A stretch of DNA of 64,000 nucleotides from Pyropia yezoensis (GCA_009829735.1 CM020618.1:10817119-10881118), one strand, 5' to 3'. Shown: positions 48,901 to 59,079, numbered from the stretch's first letter. Numbers and translations: made by a program. Notes: a model not told the origin generated them from the sequence alone.

Positions 48901-50354
48901 ATGGCGTCTGCCTCTACCGCCACGACCGCCGCCGCCGCCGCGGCCATCCCCCCCACCCCAGCTGTCGACGCTCCCGACGCCACCCCCCCCCCCCCACCGT
49001 CGACACCACCGACGCCGCCACCACCGCCGGCGACACCCCCGCCGCGCCCGCCGCGCCCGCCGCGCCTGCCGGCCGCTCGTCGTCGTCGTCGCGGCCGCGG
49101 CGGTCGAGTGCGTCCCGGCTGCTCCGTCGGGGCTCCTCCTCTGACGCCGACCCCGCTGGCGGCGTCGCCGACGGTGCCGCCCCGCGGGGGCGCGGCGCCA
49201 CCGCCCCCGCCACCCGCCCGTCGTCGTGGCCGCGGCGGTCGAGCGCGTCCCGCCTGCTGCGGCGGGGCTCCTCTGCCGACGCTGCCGGCGGCGCCGACGC
49301 GGACCGCCGCTCGCACGCCGCCGCGGCGGCGGCGGCGGCGGCGGCCACCGAGGACCGCTTCTCCGTCGCCGCCCCCGACTCGCTCGCCGCGTACGTGACG
49401 CCCGCGACGGACCTGCGGCGCCTCCGCGAGCCGGTCCTCGCGACTGTCCCGTACGGGACGGCCGCGGAGGGGCGGGCGGCCGACATTTTCGTGCTCCACG
49501 GCAACGCCAGCCGGGGGCTGCTGCGGGACCTCCACACCATCATGGCGTCGATGCAGTCCAACGGGTACGTCCTGGCGGGCCACCACCTGGCGGTCCTCCA
49601 CGAGCGGTGGGTGCCCGCTGCCCGGGCGGTGCGGTTGTACCTGCTCCTCGCCGACCGCGTGTGGGGGGGGTGGGTTGCCGCCGCCGACGCCCGCGCCGCC
49701 GCCGCCGCTGCCGCCGCCGCCGCCACCACCCCAGCCGACGGCCCCGCGCCGCCGCCGGTGGCGGCGACGCTCGCCCGCCTGGCCGCCGCCGCCGCGGCCA
49801 CGGCGGCCACGTGGGCCCGCTTTGCAACGACGGCGCACGCGGACGCGCTGCTGCCCACGCTGTGGGAGGACCTCCACGCCCTCACCGCCGCCGCCGCCGC
49901 CGCCTTCCGGCGCGTCGAGGCGGCGCTGCCCGCCGAGGTGGCCGCCGCCGCCGCCGCCCCGGGGGGGCGCCGCGGCGCCAAGCGCCGCGCCGACGCGGCG
50001 GCCATGGCCTACGCGCGGGGGGTGTACGGGCCCGCGGCCGCACCGTCGTCGGGGCTGTCGTCGTCGTTGGGCGCCACGGCGGCCGCGTCGGTGGCGGCGC
50101 TGGTGGGGGTCACCCACTGGGTGGGCGCCCCCGAGTGGGTGGACCGCCTCGCGGCCACGCACCTCCGCGGGGGGGCGGCGGCGCGCGCGGCGTACGACGC
50201 GGAGCTGGCCGCGTGGCGGGCGCGGCGGGCCGAGGTGATGGCCTTTTTTGAGGCCACCCCGGGGGCCCCCGCCGCGCTGCCCCGGCACCTGCTGCCCAAG
50301 CCCGACCCGGCGCGGATGATGTTTGACGTGCTGCCGGCGCCCATCGGGGTATAG
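48901..50354 (+). CDS. Ala-rich protein of unknown function, one frame break in a C run
   Basis: A likely start is the ATG at 48901 (MASASTATT...). At the C run near 48983-48998 the frame must shift by one to enter the long open frame that ends at 50354; about 480 residues in all. After two RRSSASRLLRRGSS repeats comes a conserved-looking region (49380-49670): YVTPATDLRRLREPVLATVP, ADIFVLHGNASRGLLRDLHT, AGHHLAVLHERWVPAARAVR. A helical Ala-rich part with AHADALLPTLWEDLHAL follows, and the C-terminal end is PRHLLPKPDPARMMFDVLPA. The His placement faintly recalls hemerythrin-like helices, but the HHxxE signature is not clear and I do not assign it. Convergent with DVR. Confidence 0.5.
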
Positions 50355-50428
50355 GCTGGGGGGGGTGATGAGTTTGGGGGCGGGGTAGAGGGGGGAGGGC
50401 CGCGTAGCCGCGGTATGGGCGGGTAGAT

Positions 50429-50439
50429 GTACAGTACAT
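50429..50439. promoter_or_regulatory. TGTACAGTACA motif in a convergent spacer
   Basis: A perfect odd-length palindrome between the stops of the 48.9-kb gene and DVR. This position is more compatible with a 3'-end or chromatin role than with a promoter. Confidence 0.35.
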
Positions 50440-50685
50440 TCAAACACGTAGGAAGTATGTTCTTTCTGGTCTCCCCTCCCGCCCTGACACCAGGCGTCGC
50501 TGCCACGCCTTTGAAAGGCGCCGCCGCTGCCAGCCCACAAAAATGGGGACAGCAAGAGTCGGCTGGCAACAGGCACCGCCCACCCGTCGGCGCCGACGCT
50601 GGTAGGCACTAACAGGGGGCCACCACTCGTGCAGTCGGAAAGAGCACCTCGCCAAGAGCCGCCCCCCCCCCCCCCCCCCCCGCCT

Positions 50686-52011
50686 TCAAAACACCGCCGC
50701 GTCGCCCAGCTCCTGCCCCTCCAGCCCCTTCTCCGCCACGTCCCGGAAAAACTGCTCGAGCGTGTCCTCCCCGTAGGGCTCGGCAACCATATCCTCCGTC
50801 GCGTAGTAGCGGCCAATCTTGCCAAACTCCACCCCGTCCCGCATTGGCGGCACCACCGTCGCGACGGCGCCCAGTACCCCAATCAGCCCGTCCATGACGC
50901 CAATCGGCACGCGCGTGTACTTTGGCTCCTTGCCCAGGATGCCAAAGAGCATCTCGGCCTGCTGCGCGGGAGTGACGGGCGCGCCGGGGCCCCCGACGGG
51001 CAGGACGGCGTTGCGCTTGGCGGGCTCCGCCGCCGCGTCGGCGATGAAGCGGGCGAGGTCCGCCTCGGAGAGGGCGTTGCACTTGGACAGGTCCCCGTCC
51101 CCAAACATGATGTACGACTTGCCCGCCTGCAGGCGCGCCACCTGCCCGGCGAGGCTCTTGAAGAAGGCGGTCGGCCGCACAATGGCGTAGGAGAAGGTCG
51201 GGTCGGCTTCGGCGGCGGCGGTGAGGGCCGCCTCCATCCGGAGCTTGGCGTGCTGGAACGCCAGCAGCGGCTTTTGCACACACACCGCCGACAGGAGCAC
51301 AAAGTGCACGCCGCCGGGGGCGGTGGCTTCCCGCGCCACCTCCATCACCCCCGCGGTGGCCTCGTAGTCAATCGCCACCGAGTCGGCAATCCCCCCCGTG
51401 CGGGACGCCAAGCACGACACCACCACCGTCGCGGTGGGGGGCGGCGCAGTAGTGGCGTCGGCGGCGTCGGTGTTGGCGTCCCCCACCACATCTCCCGGCG
51501 GCGGCGGGGGCGCAAAGGCGGTCGCGACGCTCCCCCGGTCGGTAACGTCCCCAAAAACGACGCGGGCGCCCGGAAAGTCGGCAATGACGTCCGCCTCGGA
51601 CTTTTTCCCCCCCACCCCCGACCGGGGGCGTGCAAAAGCGGTGACGGCGTAGCCGCGGCGCACAAACTCCCGCACCACGTAGCGGCCAATGTAGCCGGTG
51701 GCGCCAAACACCACCACCCGGGTGGTGGCGGGCGACGCGTCGGGCGCGTAGACGCCCGCACCCGCCGCGTCCATCGTCGGCGGGCCGACGCGGTGGCGGC
51801 GGCCGGTGGCGGCGGCAGCGGCGGCGGCGGCGGCGGCGGTGGAGGCCGGCGGAAGCGGAGGGCACCGGCCACGGCGGCGCAGGGCGGCGGCCGCCGCCGC
51901 CGGGCGCAGGGCGGTGGTGGCCCGCACGGCGCCCCGCAGGCGTGCGGTGGGGGAGCGGTGGACGGGGGGCGGGGCGCCCCCCACATAGGCGGCCTGCCGG
52001 CCGACCGCCAT
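50686..52011 (-). CDS. DVR: Divinyl chlorophyllide a 8-vinyl-reductase, plastid-targeted
   Basis: 441 residues from the ATG at 52011. Residues 1-90 are Ala/Arg/Ser/Pro-rich with few acids, fitting a plastid transit peptide. The NAD(P)H-binding Rossmann motif GATGYIG is at 103-109, preceded by RVVVF. Then come VIADFPGARVVFGDVTD, VVVSCLASRTGGIADS, HFVLLSAVCVQKPLLAFQHA, YAIVRPTAFFKSLAGQVARL, YIMFGDGDLSKCNALSEADL, VLPVGGPGAPVTPAQQAEML, IGRYYATEDM and the terminal EGQELGDAAVF. This series is diagnostic for plant/algal-type DVR, which reduces the 8-vinyl group of divinyl (proto)chlorophyllide in chlorophyll synthesis. All blocks are intact; a Pro/Ala/Thr insertion lies at about 165-185. A 16-base C-tract lies about 17 bases upstream of the ATG. 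Confidence 0.93.
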   Translation of the reverse strand: MAVGRQAAYVGGAPPPVHRSPTARLRGAVRATTALRPAAAAAALRRRGRCPPLPPASTAAAAAAAAAATGRRHRVGPPTMDAAGAGVYAPDASPATTRVVVFGATGYIGRYVVREFVRRGYAVTAFARPRSGVGGKKSEADVIADFPGARVVFGDVTDRGSVATAFAPPPPPGDVVGDANTDAADATTAPPPTATVVVSCLASRTGGIADSVAIDYEATAGVMEVAREATAPGGVHFVLLSAVCVQKPLLAFQHAKLRMEAALTAAAEADPTFSYAIVRPTAFFKSLAGQVARLQAGKSYIMFGDGDLSKCNALSEADLARFIADAAAEPAKRNAVLPVGGPGAPVTPAQQAEMLFGILGKEPKYTRVPIGVMDGLIGVLGAVATVVPPMRDGVEFGKIGRYYATEDMVAEPYGEDTLEQFFRDVAEKGLEGQELGDAAVF

Positions 52012-53640
52012 GACGGCGCAGAGGGGCGGGGGGGGGGGGGGGGAGGAAAACGGGTGGCACCCGCGCGTGCGCCGAGGAAGGGGAAGGGGAGAAGCACCCA
52101 ACTTGGCGAGGAAGAGTAACAAGGACGGGGGGAACGCTGGGGGAGGGCGGTGGAGGCGTCGGAACAAGGGCGGGCGATGGAGCTGTAGTGCGGAGGGCGT
52201 GCGCACGGGGTCGCCTCAGGGCGATCCAGCTGAGCTCCCCACCGCCAATCTTTGGCGATGATCCCGGGCGGCAGCCCGCGCATCGTCCGCGACTCTCCAA
52301 ACCGCAAGGCCCTGGCCTGGCCCCATTTGGCGTGGACAAGAACGGAGACGAGCCCTCCCGTCCATCTCGCCACCGCTTGCATGGCTACTACACATACCTA
52401 CCAATCCGCGCCAGTGGACCCCACCAGGCGGCCACCCCACCACGGGTGCCGGTAGTGGTGCACTGGCTCCCCCTGGGTCGGACTGTGGCTGCCCAAAAGA
52501 CGAAAGAGGACCACCAGTCCCCGCTGGCGGGGAGCGCGCATGGCTCCGTTCTGTTTGTTTGTTCGTTGTCTTTTTTCCACAGCCGCCAGCCGCAGCGCGC
52601 GACCGACCACGCGGGAGGCGCCACACAGGCCCGGCGCCGGCTGGCGCGGGCCGCCGGCGCCGGGGCATCAACGGTGGAGCGGGCGTGGGCGACCCGTCAG
52701 GGTGTGTGGCCGCGCCATGCAACAGTGGACAGTAAAAAAAGTACATACAGTACAACAAAAGGAGGGGAGGCGTGGCCGCTACGTTCAACCATCACCCTCC
52801 TCCTCGCGCTTCCCTACCCGTACCCCGCCCACCCCCCACACGCCCGCGGGCGGTACAGAGGGGGGGTGCCGGCAGTGGACCCCACCCGCCCGCCCGTGTA
52901 CGTGCTGTATGTACAGTACAGTACATACATCCACACCCCACCGCCGGCGCGCCGTCACCACCCCCCCTCCCCTCGCCCTCGCCTCTGCCGGGCCGTGGCC
53001 GCCCCCACCCCGCGCGGCGGCGACGACGGCGGCGGCGGTGGCGGCGGCGGCGGCGGCCGCGTGTCTCTCGCCCTGCCCTGCCATCCCACCCGCCCCCACC
53101 CGCCCTCTCACCGGGGGATGGGGGGGGGGGGGGGGGAGGCAGGCAGTCAGCCGCCCGTGGCGGCCGACGCAGCGGCCCGGCGTGCAGGCACGCGACGTCG
53201 GGGGGAATGTGAGGGCGGCGCGCGCGCGTTGGGAGGGGGGGGTGGGGATGGAAACGTCAGCCGGTTGGCACGGCCGCCCACCTCCTCCCCTCCCCGCCAC
53301 GGCCGCCGGTGGGTGGAGGATGCCGCGGGTCGGTGCAGAGGGAGCGAGCGGGGGGAAGGCGGGGCGGTGCAGGGGGGTTGGCGGGAGACGCCGGTTCCCC
53401 AGTGGCCCCTGCGCCCGCCGCCGTCCGCCGCGACCCCCGCCGCCACCGTCCGCCGCGACCCCCGCCGTTGCCGGCCGCAGACAAACCGCGGCCGCCACCC
53501 TGGCAGAGTGAAAAAAGAAACGGCACGGACAGCGTCGGCGCGACGCCACCCAAACCGTACGCCCGACGCGCGGAGGGGGAAAAAAAAAACAGGCACGAGG
53601 GAGCGGGGACTCGCTGCCTACCTCCCGTCGCTGTCCCGTT
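52012..53640. other. Spacer with GTACAGTAC motifs
   Basis: No supported gene; long frames on both strands are Pro/Arg/Ala composition artefacts. A G run at 52028-52043 is the C-tract upstream of DVR. GTACATACAGTAC at 52741-52753 and a 20-base palindromic cluster tatgtacagtacagtacata at 52908-52927 occur upstream of DVR. Poly-A tracts at about 53577-53588 lie near the kinesin 3' end. Confidence 0.55.
52908..52927. promoter_or_regulatory. Overlapping GTACAGTAC palindromes
   Basis: tatgtacagtacagtacata contains two overlapping copies of the motif in a fully symmetric arrangement, about 900 bases upstream of DVR and 700 beyond the kinesin stop. Confidence 0.4.
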
Positions 53641-56600
53641 TTATGGCCGCGCCGTGCCGGCAGCAGCAGCGGCAGCGGCGCGGGATCGAACCCCTGCAGC
53701 GGCGGCGCCGCCGCCGCCGCCCGGTAGCGCACCCGTCCGCACCTTTGGCGCCGTCGCCGCCCGCCGCAGCGGCGGCCGCCGCGGCCGTACGCCGCCGCCG
53801 CCAACACCCCCACCACCGCCACCGCCGCCGCCGCCGCTGCTGCCACGCTGGGCGGCCGGCTGAGGCGGCGCCTTGACCGCCCCGCCCCCCCCCGTGGCCG
53901 CTGCCGGCGGCGCCACCCCGCGCCGCCGGGGCCGCACCGACCCCGCTGACGATGACGGTGGGGGCGGCGGCGGCGGTGGCGGCGGCGGCGGCAGTGGCAA
54001 GGACGGCGACGGGGGGCGGTTCTCGTCCACGCCCCCGTCGGCAGTGACCGTTGACGAGGCGGTCGACGGGGTCGCGCTCCCCGCTGCCGCCGTCGCCACC
54101 CCTTCCGTCGCCGACGAGAAGGACGCGGTGGGACCCCCCGCCCCCGCGTCGTCCCCCGTAGGCGGTGGCGGAGGTACACCCTCCACAGCATCCCCGCCCT
54201 CCCCCCCCCTCCCGTCGGGTGGCAGCGGCGTCAGCGCGGCCAGCACCGCCCACGTGGCGTGGGGCGTCGCCGGCAGCACCCGCGGGTAGTCCCACCCCCG
54301 CACCGGCGGCGCGGCGGCGGCCGCCGCGTCGGCGGCCACGCCGTCCACCCCAAACGCCCCCACCGGCGCCACCACCCCCGCCGCGAGGCCCGCCGCCGCC
54401 GCCGCTGCCGCGTCGGCCGCCACCGCCGCGGCGGCGGTGGCGGCATCCCCGCCCGCCCCGGCGGCCGCGTCGGCGGCGCGGGCGGCGGTGGCCGCCGCGT
54501 CGCGACCTGCCGTCGCGGCGGCCGTCACGGCCGCCGTCGTTGCCACCGTGGCGGCGGCCGTCCGCGTCGCGAGCGCCTGGCGCGCCCCGTCCCGGGCGGC
54601 CGCGCGGTCGGCGGCGGCCGACGCCGCGGCCGCCGCCGCCGCCGCCGCGGCCTTGCCGTCGGCGGTGCACCGGGCGGCGCCGTCGGCGGCGGCGGCGGCC
54701 GCGTCGGCGGCGGCGGCGGCAATGCCCCCGCGCAGCGCCGCCCCCCGGCGGGCGGCGGCGTCGGCGTCGGCCGCCGCGGCGGCGGCGGCGCCGTCGGCCG
54801 CCCGCGTGGCCGCGGCGGCCGCGTCGGCGACCGCCGCCGCGATGGCCGCCGCCGACGCGGCGGCCGCGTCGGCGGCGGCGGCCGTCGCCGCCTCCCCCGC
54901 GCCCGCCGCGTCGGCAACGGCGGCGGTGAGGGCGGCGGCGGCTGCGCCCACCGCCCCGCGGAGGGCGGCGGCGGCGTCGGCAATGGCCTCCTCGGTGGCG
55001 GCGGCGGCGGCGGCGGCACGGCGGCCGACGGCGGCGGCGGCCGCCCGCCGGGCCACCCCGTCGGCCGCCACCGCCGCGGCGGCCGCGTCCAGGTGGCCCC
55101 CCACCGCGTCGGCGGCGGCGGCCACCCCGTCGGCGGCGGCGGCCGTCACGACCCCCACCTCCGCCGCGTGGTCCGCCACCGCGTCGGCAATGGCGGCGAG
55201 CGCCGCCCGGACGTCGGCGGCGCCGGCGGTTGCGGCGGCGGCAAGGTCCGCCGCCGCCGCGGTCGCCGCGGTCGCCGCGTCGGCGGCGGCCGCCGCCGCG
55301 TCAGCGTCCGCGGCCGCCGCGGCGGTCGCCGCGTCGGCGGTGGCGGCGGTGGCGGCGGCGGCGCCCCGGGCGGCCGCCGCGGCGGTCGCGTCGAGCGCCG
55401 CCGCCGCCGCCGCCGCCGCGTCGGCCGCGTCCCGCACGAGCGCGTCGAGGCGCGCCGACGCGCCGGCCGTGGCGGTGCCCGCCGCCGCCGCGGCGCCCTC
55501 CAGCTCCCCGCGCAGGTCCGCCACCGCCGCGGCCGCAGCGTCGCGGTGGGCGGCCGCCGCGGCGGCGCCCGCCGCGAGGTCGTCATTCGCGGCGGCAAGG
55601 CGCGACTGGAGGGTGGCCACGTCGGCAACGGCAGCGGCGAGCGCCGCCTGCAGGCGGCTGGCCGTGGCGGTGAGCGACGCCTCCGTGGCGGCGAGCGCCA
55701 CCGCCGCCCGCCGCGCCTCGTCCCGTTGGGCGACCGCCGCGGCGGTGGCGGCGGTGGCGGCGGTCAGGCGGTCGCGCGTGTCGGCCAGCGCCACGCTCGT
55801 CGCCGCCGCCGCCCCGCGGAGGGACGTGACGGTGGCGGCGAGGCCCGCCCGGCTGGCGGCGTCCGCTTCCGCTTCCGCGCGGAGGGTGGTGACGGCCGCT
55901 TCCGCCGCTTCCGCGCGGCGGCACAGATCGGCGTACTGCTCGGGCGGCAGGTACACCCCGTTGCGGGAGGCGGTGGCGTGGAGCGCCGCGCCCAGGCGCG
56001 CCGTCTCTGCCTCCACCTCCCGAAGCCGCACCGCCCGCGCCACCACGCGGTTGGCCGTCGGCCGGTTGCGGATGCTCTTGGCGCGGGACGCGTAGTCGAG
56101 CGTCCCCGCCGTCTCCTCGGCCGAACCCGACCCGGGCGTGACCGTTGCAATGATGCACGTTTTGGTGCGGCCGCCGAGGGAGTCTTGCAGGAGGCGGGTG
56201 AGCTTGGAATCCCGGTACGGGATGTGCTGCTGGTGTTCCACAAGGGCGGTGATGACGCGGCCCAGCGTCAGCAGGGACTGGTTGATGCTCCCCGCCTCCC
56301 GCGCCCGCGCCGCGCCGGCGCCGGTGCCACCGCCGCCCGTGCCGGTACGGCCGAGGCTCTCTGACCCCGCCAGGTCCACCAGGTTGAGCTTACCCACCTT
56401 GAGAAGGTCATCCCCCCCCGGGCCGGTCGTCTCCCGCATGTGGATGGTGACACTGAGGACAGAGTGCGACCGTGAAGAGGCGGCGTTGAGGGCGGTTGCC
56501 GCCACCCGCCGGCGGGCGGCCGACCGGACGAGCAACGCGGCGAGGGCGGCCTCGTCCAGGACGGGCACCTCGGCAAGACCCGCCACGACGGTGCCCTTGC

Positions 56601-57519
56601 CCGGGTCATCGTACACGCGCAGTGGCTCGCTGCCAGTACCGGGCCCACCCCCGTCGGGGGGGGGCGGCGCAAGGAGGTCCGTCAGCTGCTCATTGTACAG
56701 CTCCAGGTGGGACACCCTCACCGCGTACTCGTCGGCAGTAGCGCGGAGGTGGGAAAAGATCTGCTGCACCGCCCGCGGGATGATGCCCGCGCCGTCGGGG
56801 AGGCCCGGCGGGGGCGGGGAGCTCCCGCCGCCCCCCCCGTGTCTGTCGCCGCGACTGCCGTCGTCGTCGCCATCGCCACCGCCGCCTCCTCCCCCGCCCG
56901 ACGGCAGCACCTCCTCTGCCGCCGCCCCCTGGATGGTGTGCGTCTTGCCCGACGACGTGGACCCATACGCAAAGACCGTGCAGTTGTAGCCGGTGAGGAC
57001 TTGCTCCACAATCGGGGACACCACCGCCTCGTACACCTCGGCCTGGGACGCGGCGGGGCCAAACACCGCGTCAAACACAAATCGCTTGCTCGCCGCGTCG
57101 GGCCGCGCCGGCAGCCCCACCGCCGCCGAGGCCGTCGTCGACGCCGCGGCGGCGGGGGGGTCCCCCCCCTCCCCACCACCACCACCCCCACCGCCGCCGC
57201 CGCCAGGCACAACCCCCGCCGCAGCGGCAGCGGCGGCGGCGTTGCGGGACCACGCCGACGCGGCCGACACCAGCCGCACCTCCCGCTTGGCCGGGTCCAC
57301 CGCCACCACCGGCCGCTCCCCCGCGGCCGCCTCGGCCGCCGCTAGTGGCCGGCACCGCAAAACCACCTGCACGGGCACGGGGGTGGCGGCGGCGGCAGCA
57401 GCAGCGGCGGCAGCGGCGGCAGAGGCGGCTGAGCCAGACGCTCCGACGGCGGTGGCGGTGCCCCCCCCGCCACCAGCAGGGGGGGCGGGGCGCCGCAACG
57501 GGATGCCAGGGCGGGGCAT
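53641..57519 (-). CDS. Kinesin-5 (BimC/Eg5-type) motor with Ala-rich stalk
   Basis: 1292 residues from the ATG at 57519. The motor domain is about 50-505. VQVVLRCRPL starts it, and the P-loop at 186-193 reads GSTSSGKT instead of the usual GQTGTGKT. Switch I is NAASSRSHSVLSV and switch II is LVDLAGSE, followed by INQSLLTLGRVITAL, IPYRDSKLTRLLQDSLGG and the neck-side KSIRNRPTANR, a kinesin-5 hallmark. NGVYLPPEQY follows as in kinesin-5. Large Gly/Ala insertions lie between motor strands. The stalk (about 540-1060) is dominated by Ala with Asp/Thr/Arg, more an Ala-coil than a Leu coil. A BimC-box-like segment, RGWDYPRVLPATPHATW, lies at about 1073-1090. The tail is Pro/Gly/Arg-rich. Kinesin-5 slides antiparallel spindle microtubules. 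A C-tract ends 13 bases upstream of the ATG. Confidence 0.88.
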   Translation of the reverse strand: MPRPGIPLRRPAPPAGGGGGTATAVGASGSAASAAAAAAAAAAAATPVPVQVVLRCRPLAAAEAAAGERPVVAVDPAKREVRLVSAASAWSRNAAAAAAAAGVVPGGGGGGGGGGGEGGDPPAAAASTTASAAVGLPARPDAASKRFVFDAVFGPAASQAEVYEAVVSPIVEQVLTGYNCTVFAYGSTSSGKTHTIQGAAAEEVLPSGGGGGGGGDGDDDGSRGDRHGGGGGSSPPPPGLPDGAGIIPRAVQQIFSHLRATADEYAVRVSHLELYNEQLTDLLAPPPPDGGGPGTGSEPLRVYDDPGKGTVVAGLAEVPVLDEAALAALLVRSAARRRVAATALNAASSRSHSVLSVTIHMRETTGPGGDDLLKVGKLNLVDLAGSESLGRTGTGGGGTGAGAARAREAGSINQSLLTLGRVITALVEHQQHIPYRDSKLTRLLQDSLGGRTKTCIIATVTPGSGSAEETAGTLDYASRAKSIRNRPTANRVVARAVRLREVEAETARLGAALHATASRNGVYLPPEQYADLCRRAEAAEAAVTTLRAEAEADAASRAGLAATVTSLRGAAAATSVALADTRDRLTAATAATAAAVAQRDEARRAAVALAATEASLTATASRLQAALAAAVADVATLQSRLAAANDDLAAGAAAAAAHRDAAAAAVADLRGELEGAAAAAGTATAGASARLDALVRDAADAAAAAAAALDATAAAAARGAAAATAATADAATAAAAADADAAAAAADAATAATAAAADLAAAATAGAADVRAALAAIADAVADHAAEVGVVTAAAADGVAAAADAVGGHLDAAAAAVAADGVARRAAAAAVGRRAAAAAAATEEAIADAAAALRGAVGAAAAALTAAVADAAGAGEAATAAAADAAAASAAAIAAAVADAAAAATRAADGAAAAAAADADAAARRGAALRGGIAAAAADAAAAAADGAARCTADGKAAAAAAAAAASAAADRAAARDGARQALATRTAAATVATTAAVTAAATAGRDAAATAARAADAAAGAGGDAATAAAAVAADAAAAAAAGLAAGVVAPVGAFGVDGVAADAAAAAAPPVRGWDYPRVLPATPHATWAVLAALTPLPPDGRGGEGGDAVEGVPPPPPTGDDAGAGGPTASFSSATEGVATAAAGSATPSTASSTVTADGGVDENRPPSPSLPLPPPPPPPPPPPPSSSAGSVRPRRRGVAPPAAATGGGGAVKAPPQPAAQRGSSGGGGGGGGGGVGGGGVRPRRPPLRRAATAPKVRTGALPGGGGGAAAAGVRSRAAAAAAAGTARP

Positions 57520-59079
57520 ACCGCCGCCGTTGGGGGGGGGGGGGGGAGGTCAACGTCGGCTTCCCAGTGTTGGCCCATGAGGGAGGGGGGCGAGACGATG
57601 TCGAGGGACGGAGCGAGATGGATGGGACAGATAGAGGGGTGTGGCCTCGCGACAGCCGCGACCGCAGCTGCCGGGCACACTGGAGGGGGTCGGGGGGGGG
57701 AAGGGCAGGGGGCGGTGGGGGGTGGGGGGGGTTGCCAGACGGGGGTGCCGGAACTGGGAGGAAGGTGGGGTAAGGGGGGCGGAGGTGTGGCGCTCGGCGG
57801 TGCGGGTAGGCGGTGGGTCAACCGTGGGAACGAAGGAGGGTTTGGCGGGGGGGGTGGGGGGAGCGGGTGGGCGGGCGCGGGCGGAAAGAATGTGGGCGGC
57901 GGAGTGGCGGAGGCGGCACGTGTGAGCAGGGCGGCGGCTGGGCCGGGAGCATGGCGGGCGCCCACGAGGGAGGGGGGGCCGTCGATTCGCTCTTTCAAAA
58001 ATTTGAATTTCAAAAGTGGCTGGGCGTATTGGGGGTGTACCGACTGGGGGGTGGGGGGTGTTGCACCGCTGGTCCCTACATACAGTATGTACCGCCGCCG
58101 CCAACGAGGAACGCCGGAAGTGGGTCTTGGCCACTGTGGGCACGGGGGGGGAGGTCGTCAGCCCGATTTGGGTGCCGTCGTGTAGGCCCACCCGTGCATG
58201 CATGCAGAGTCGGTGCGGTGCGTTGGCTACGGGGGCTGAACTGGGCACCCGCGAGGCCTGCCAGACCACATGGTCGCATCGAGGAGGACGGGAGGGATGA
58301 GCTATGTCCATGTGCATGTTTCACTCGGAGGGGGTTGTTCAAAACAAGAGCATTGCCGACCAGGCTCCGCGGATGGGCTCATGTATTGTACTCACCTCGG
58401 GGGGGAGGAGGCGGATTGTCAGACGCCGCAGCCGCCATTTGCAACAGCAGCGTCCCAGCAGCAGGCGCACCACGACGGGCGCGTGCCGTACCCCCACAGA
58501 AGAGACCCTCTACTGGTAACCACAGGCGCCGCGGCCACGCGAGTCAACCCGCGGACGCGGTGCAGGTGGCCACGGCGGTCCTTCCTGCCAGAGTGGCGTG
58601 ATGATCGGCCTGCCAGAGGCAACTGCCGGACACTGGGAGCAGCGCCGCCGCCGCCCAGTCGTACAGCCGCTCCACGTGCACCAGCTGGCGGCGTTGCCAA
58701 GTGCCGCCAGCGGGAGGTGCAGTTGCCTACGCGGAAACGATTCGATGACGTGAACGCATGTGAACGCATGTGGTCGTTTGTCTTCTTTTTGCACCTGCCC
58801 CGTTGACGGGCTTTCCGTCCACCCACAGCGGCTACGTACAGTATGGATAAGTCTATACGGGCAGCGCGCAAACAGATAAATTATAATCATACGCCCTCGG
58901 CATGAAGCCATGACATGTACTGTACACACATCACCAATCCCCCCCCCCACCAACACAGCCAGACGACAAGACACAAACGAGCCGTTGACAGCAAGTGCAC
59001 TAAATATAGTGGCAAGCAGAGAACCCAACAGCGCAAACGCAACACACAAAATGAAGACGATAAGAGATAGTGAGAGCCC
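57520..59079. other. Spacer upstream of kinesin-5 and downstream of the bZIP-like gene
   Basis: No supported gene. The C-tract (57532-57546) precedes kinesin. Palindromic motifs: tacatacagtatgta at 58077-58091, acgtacagtat at 58834-58844 and TGTACTGTACA at 58916-58926. The last 200 bases are AT-richer and form the probable 3' region of the bZIP-like gene. gtgaacgcat is duplicated at 58750-58769. Confidence 0.55.

Noticed and set aside
48330-50882. 850-codon minus-strand frame opposite the 48.9-kb gene
   Set aside because: Gly/Arg-rich shadow frame. The plus-strand frame has the more gene-like core and a conventional ATG.
52188-54191. Long plus- and minus-strand frames (562 and 468 codons) in the DVR-kinesin spacer
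   Set aside because: Arg/Pro-rich, overlapping each other and running into the kinesin tail; no recognisable domain.
54259-56364. Very long open frames (552 and 701 codons) on the plus strand opposite kinesin-5
   Set aside because: Poly-Ala or Arg/Gly composition is produced automatically by GC-rich Ala codons on the other strand; no domain, and the kinesin frame explains the region.
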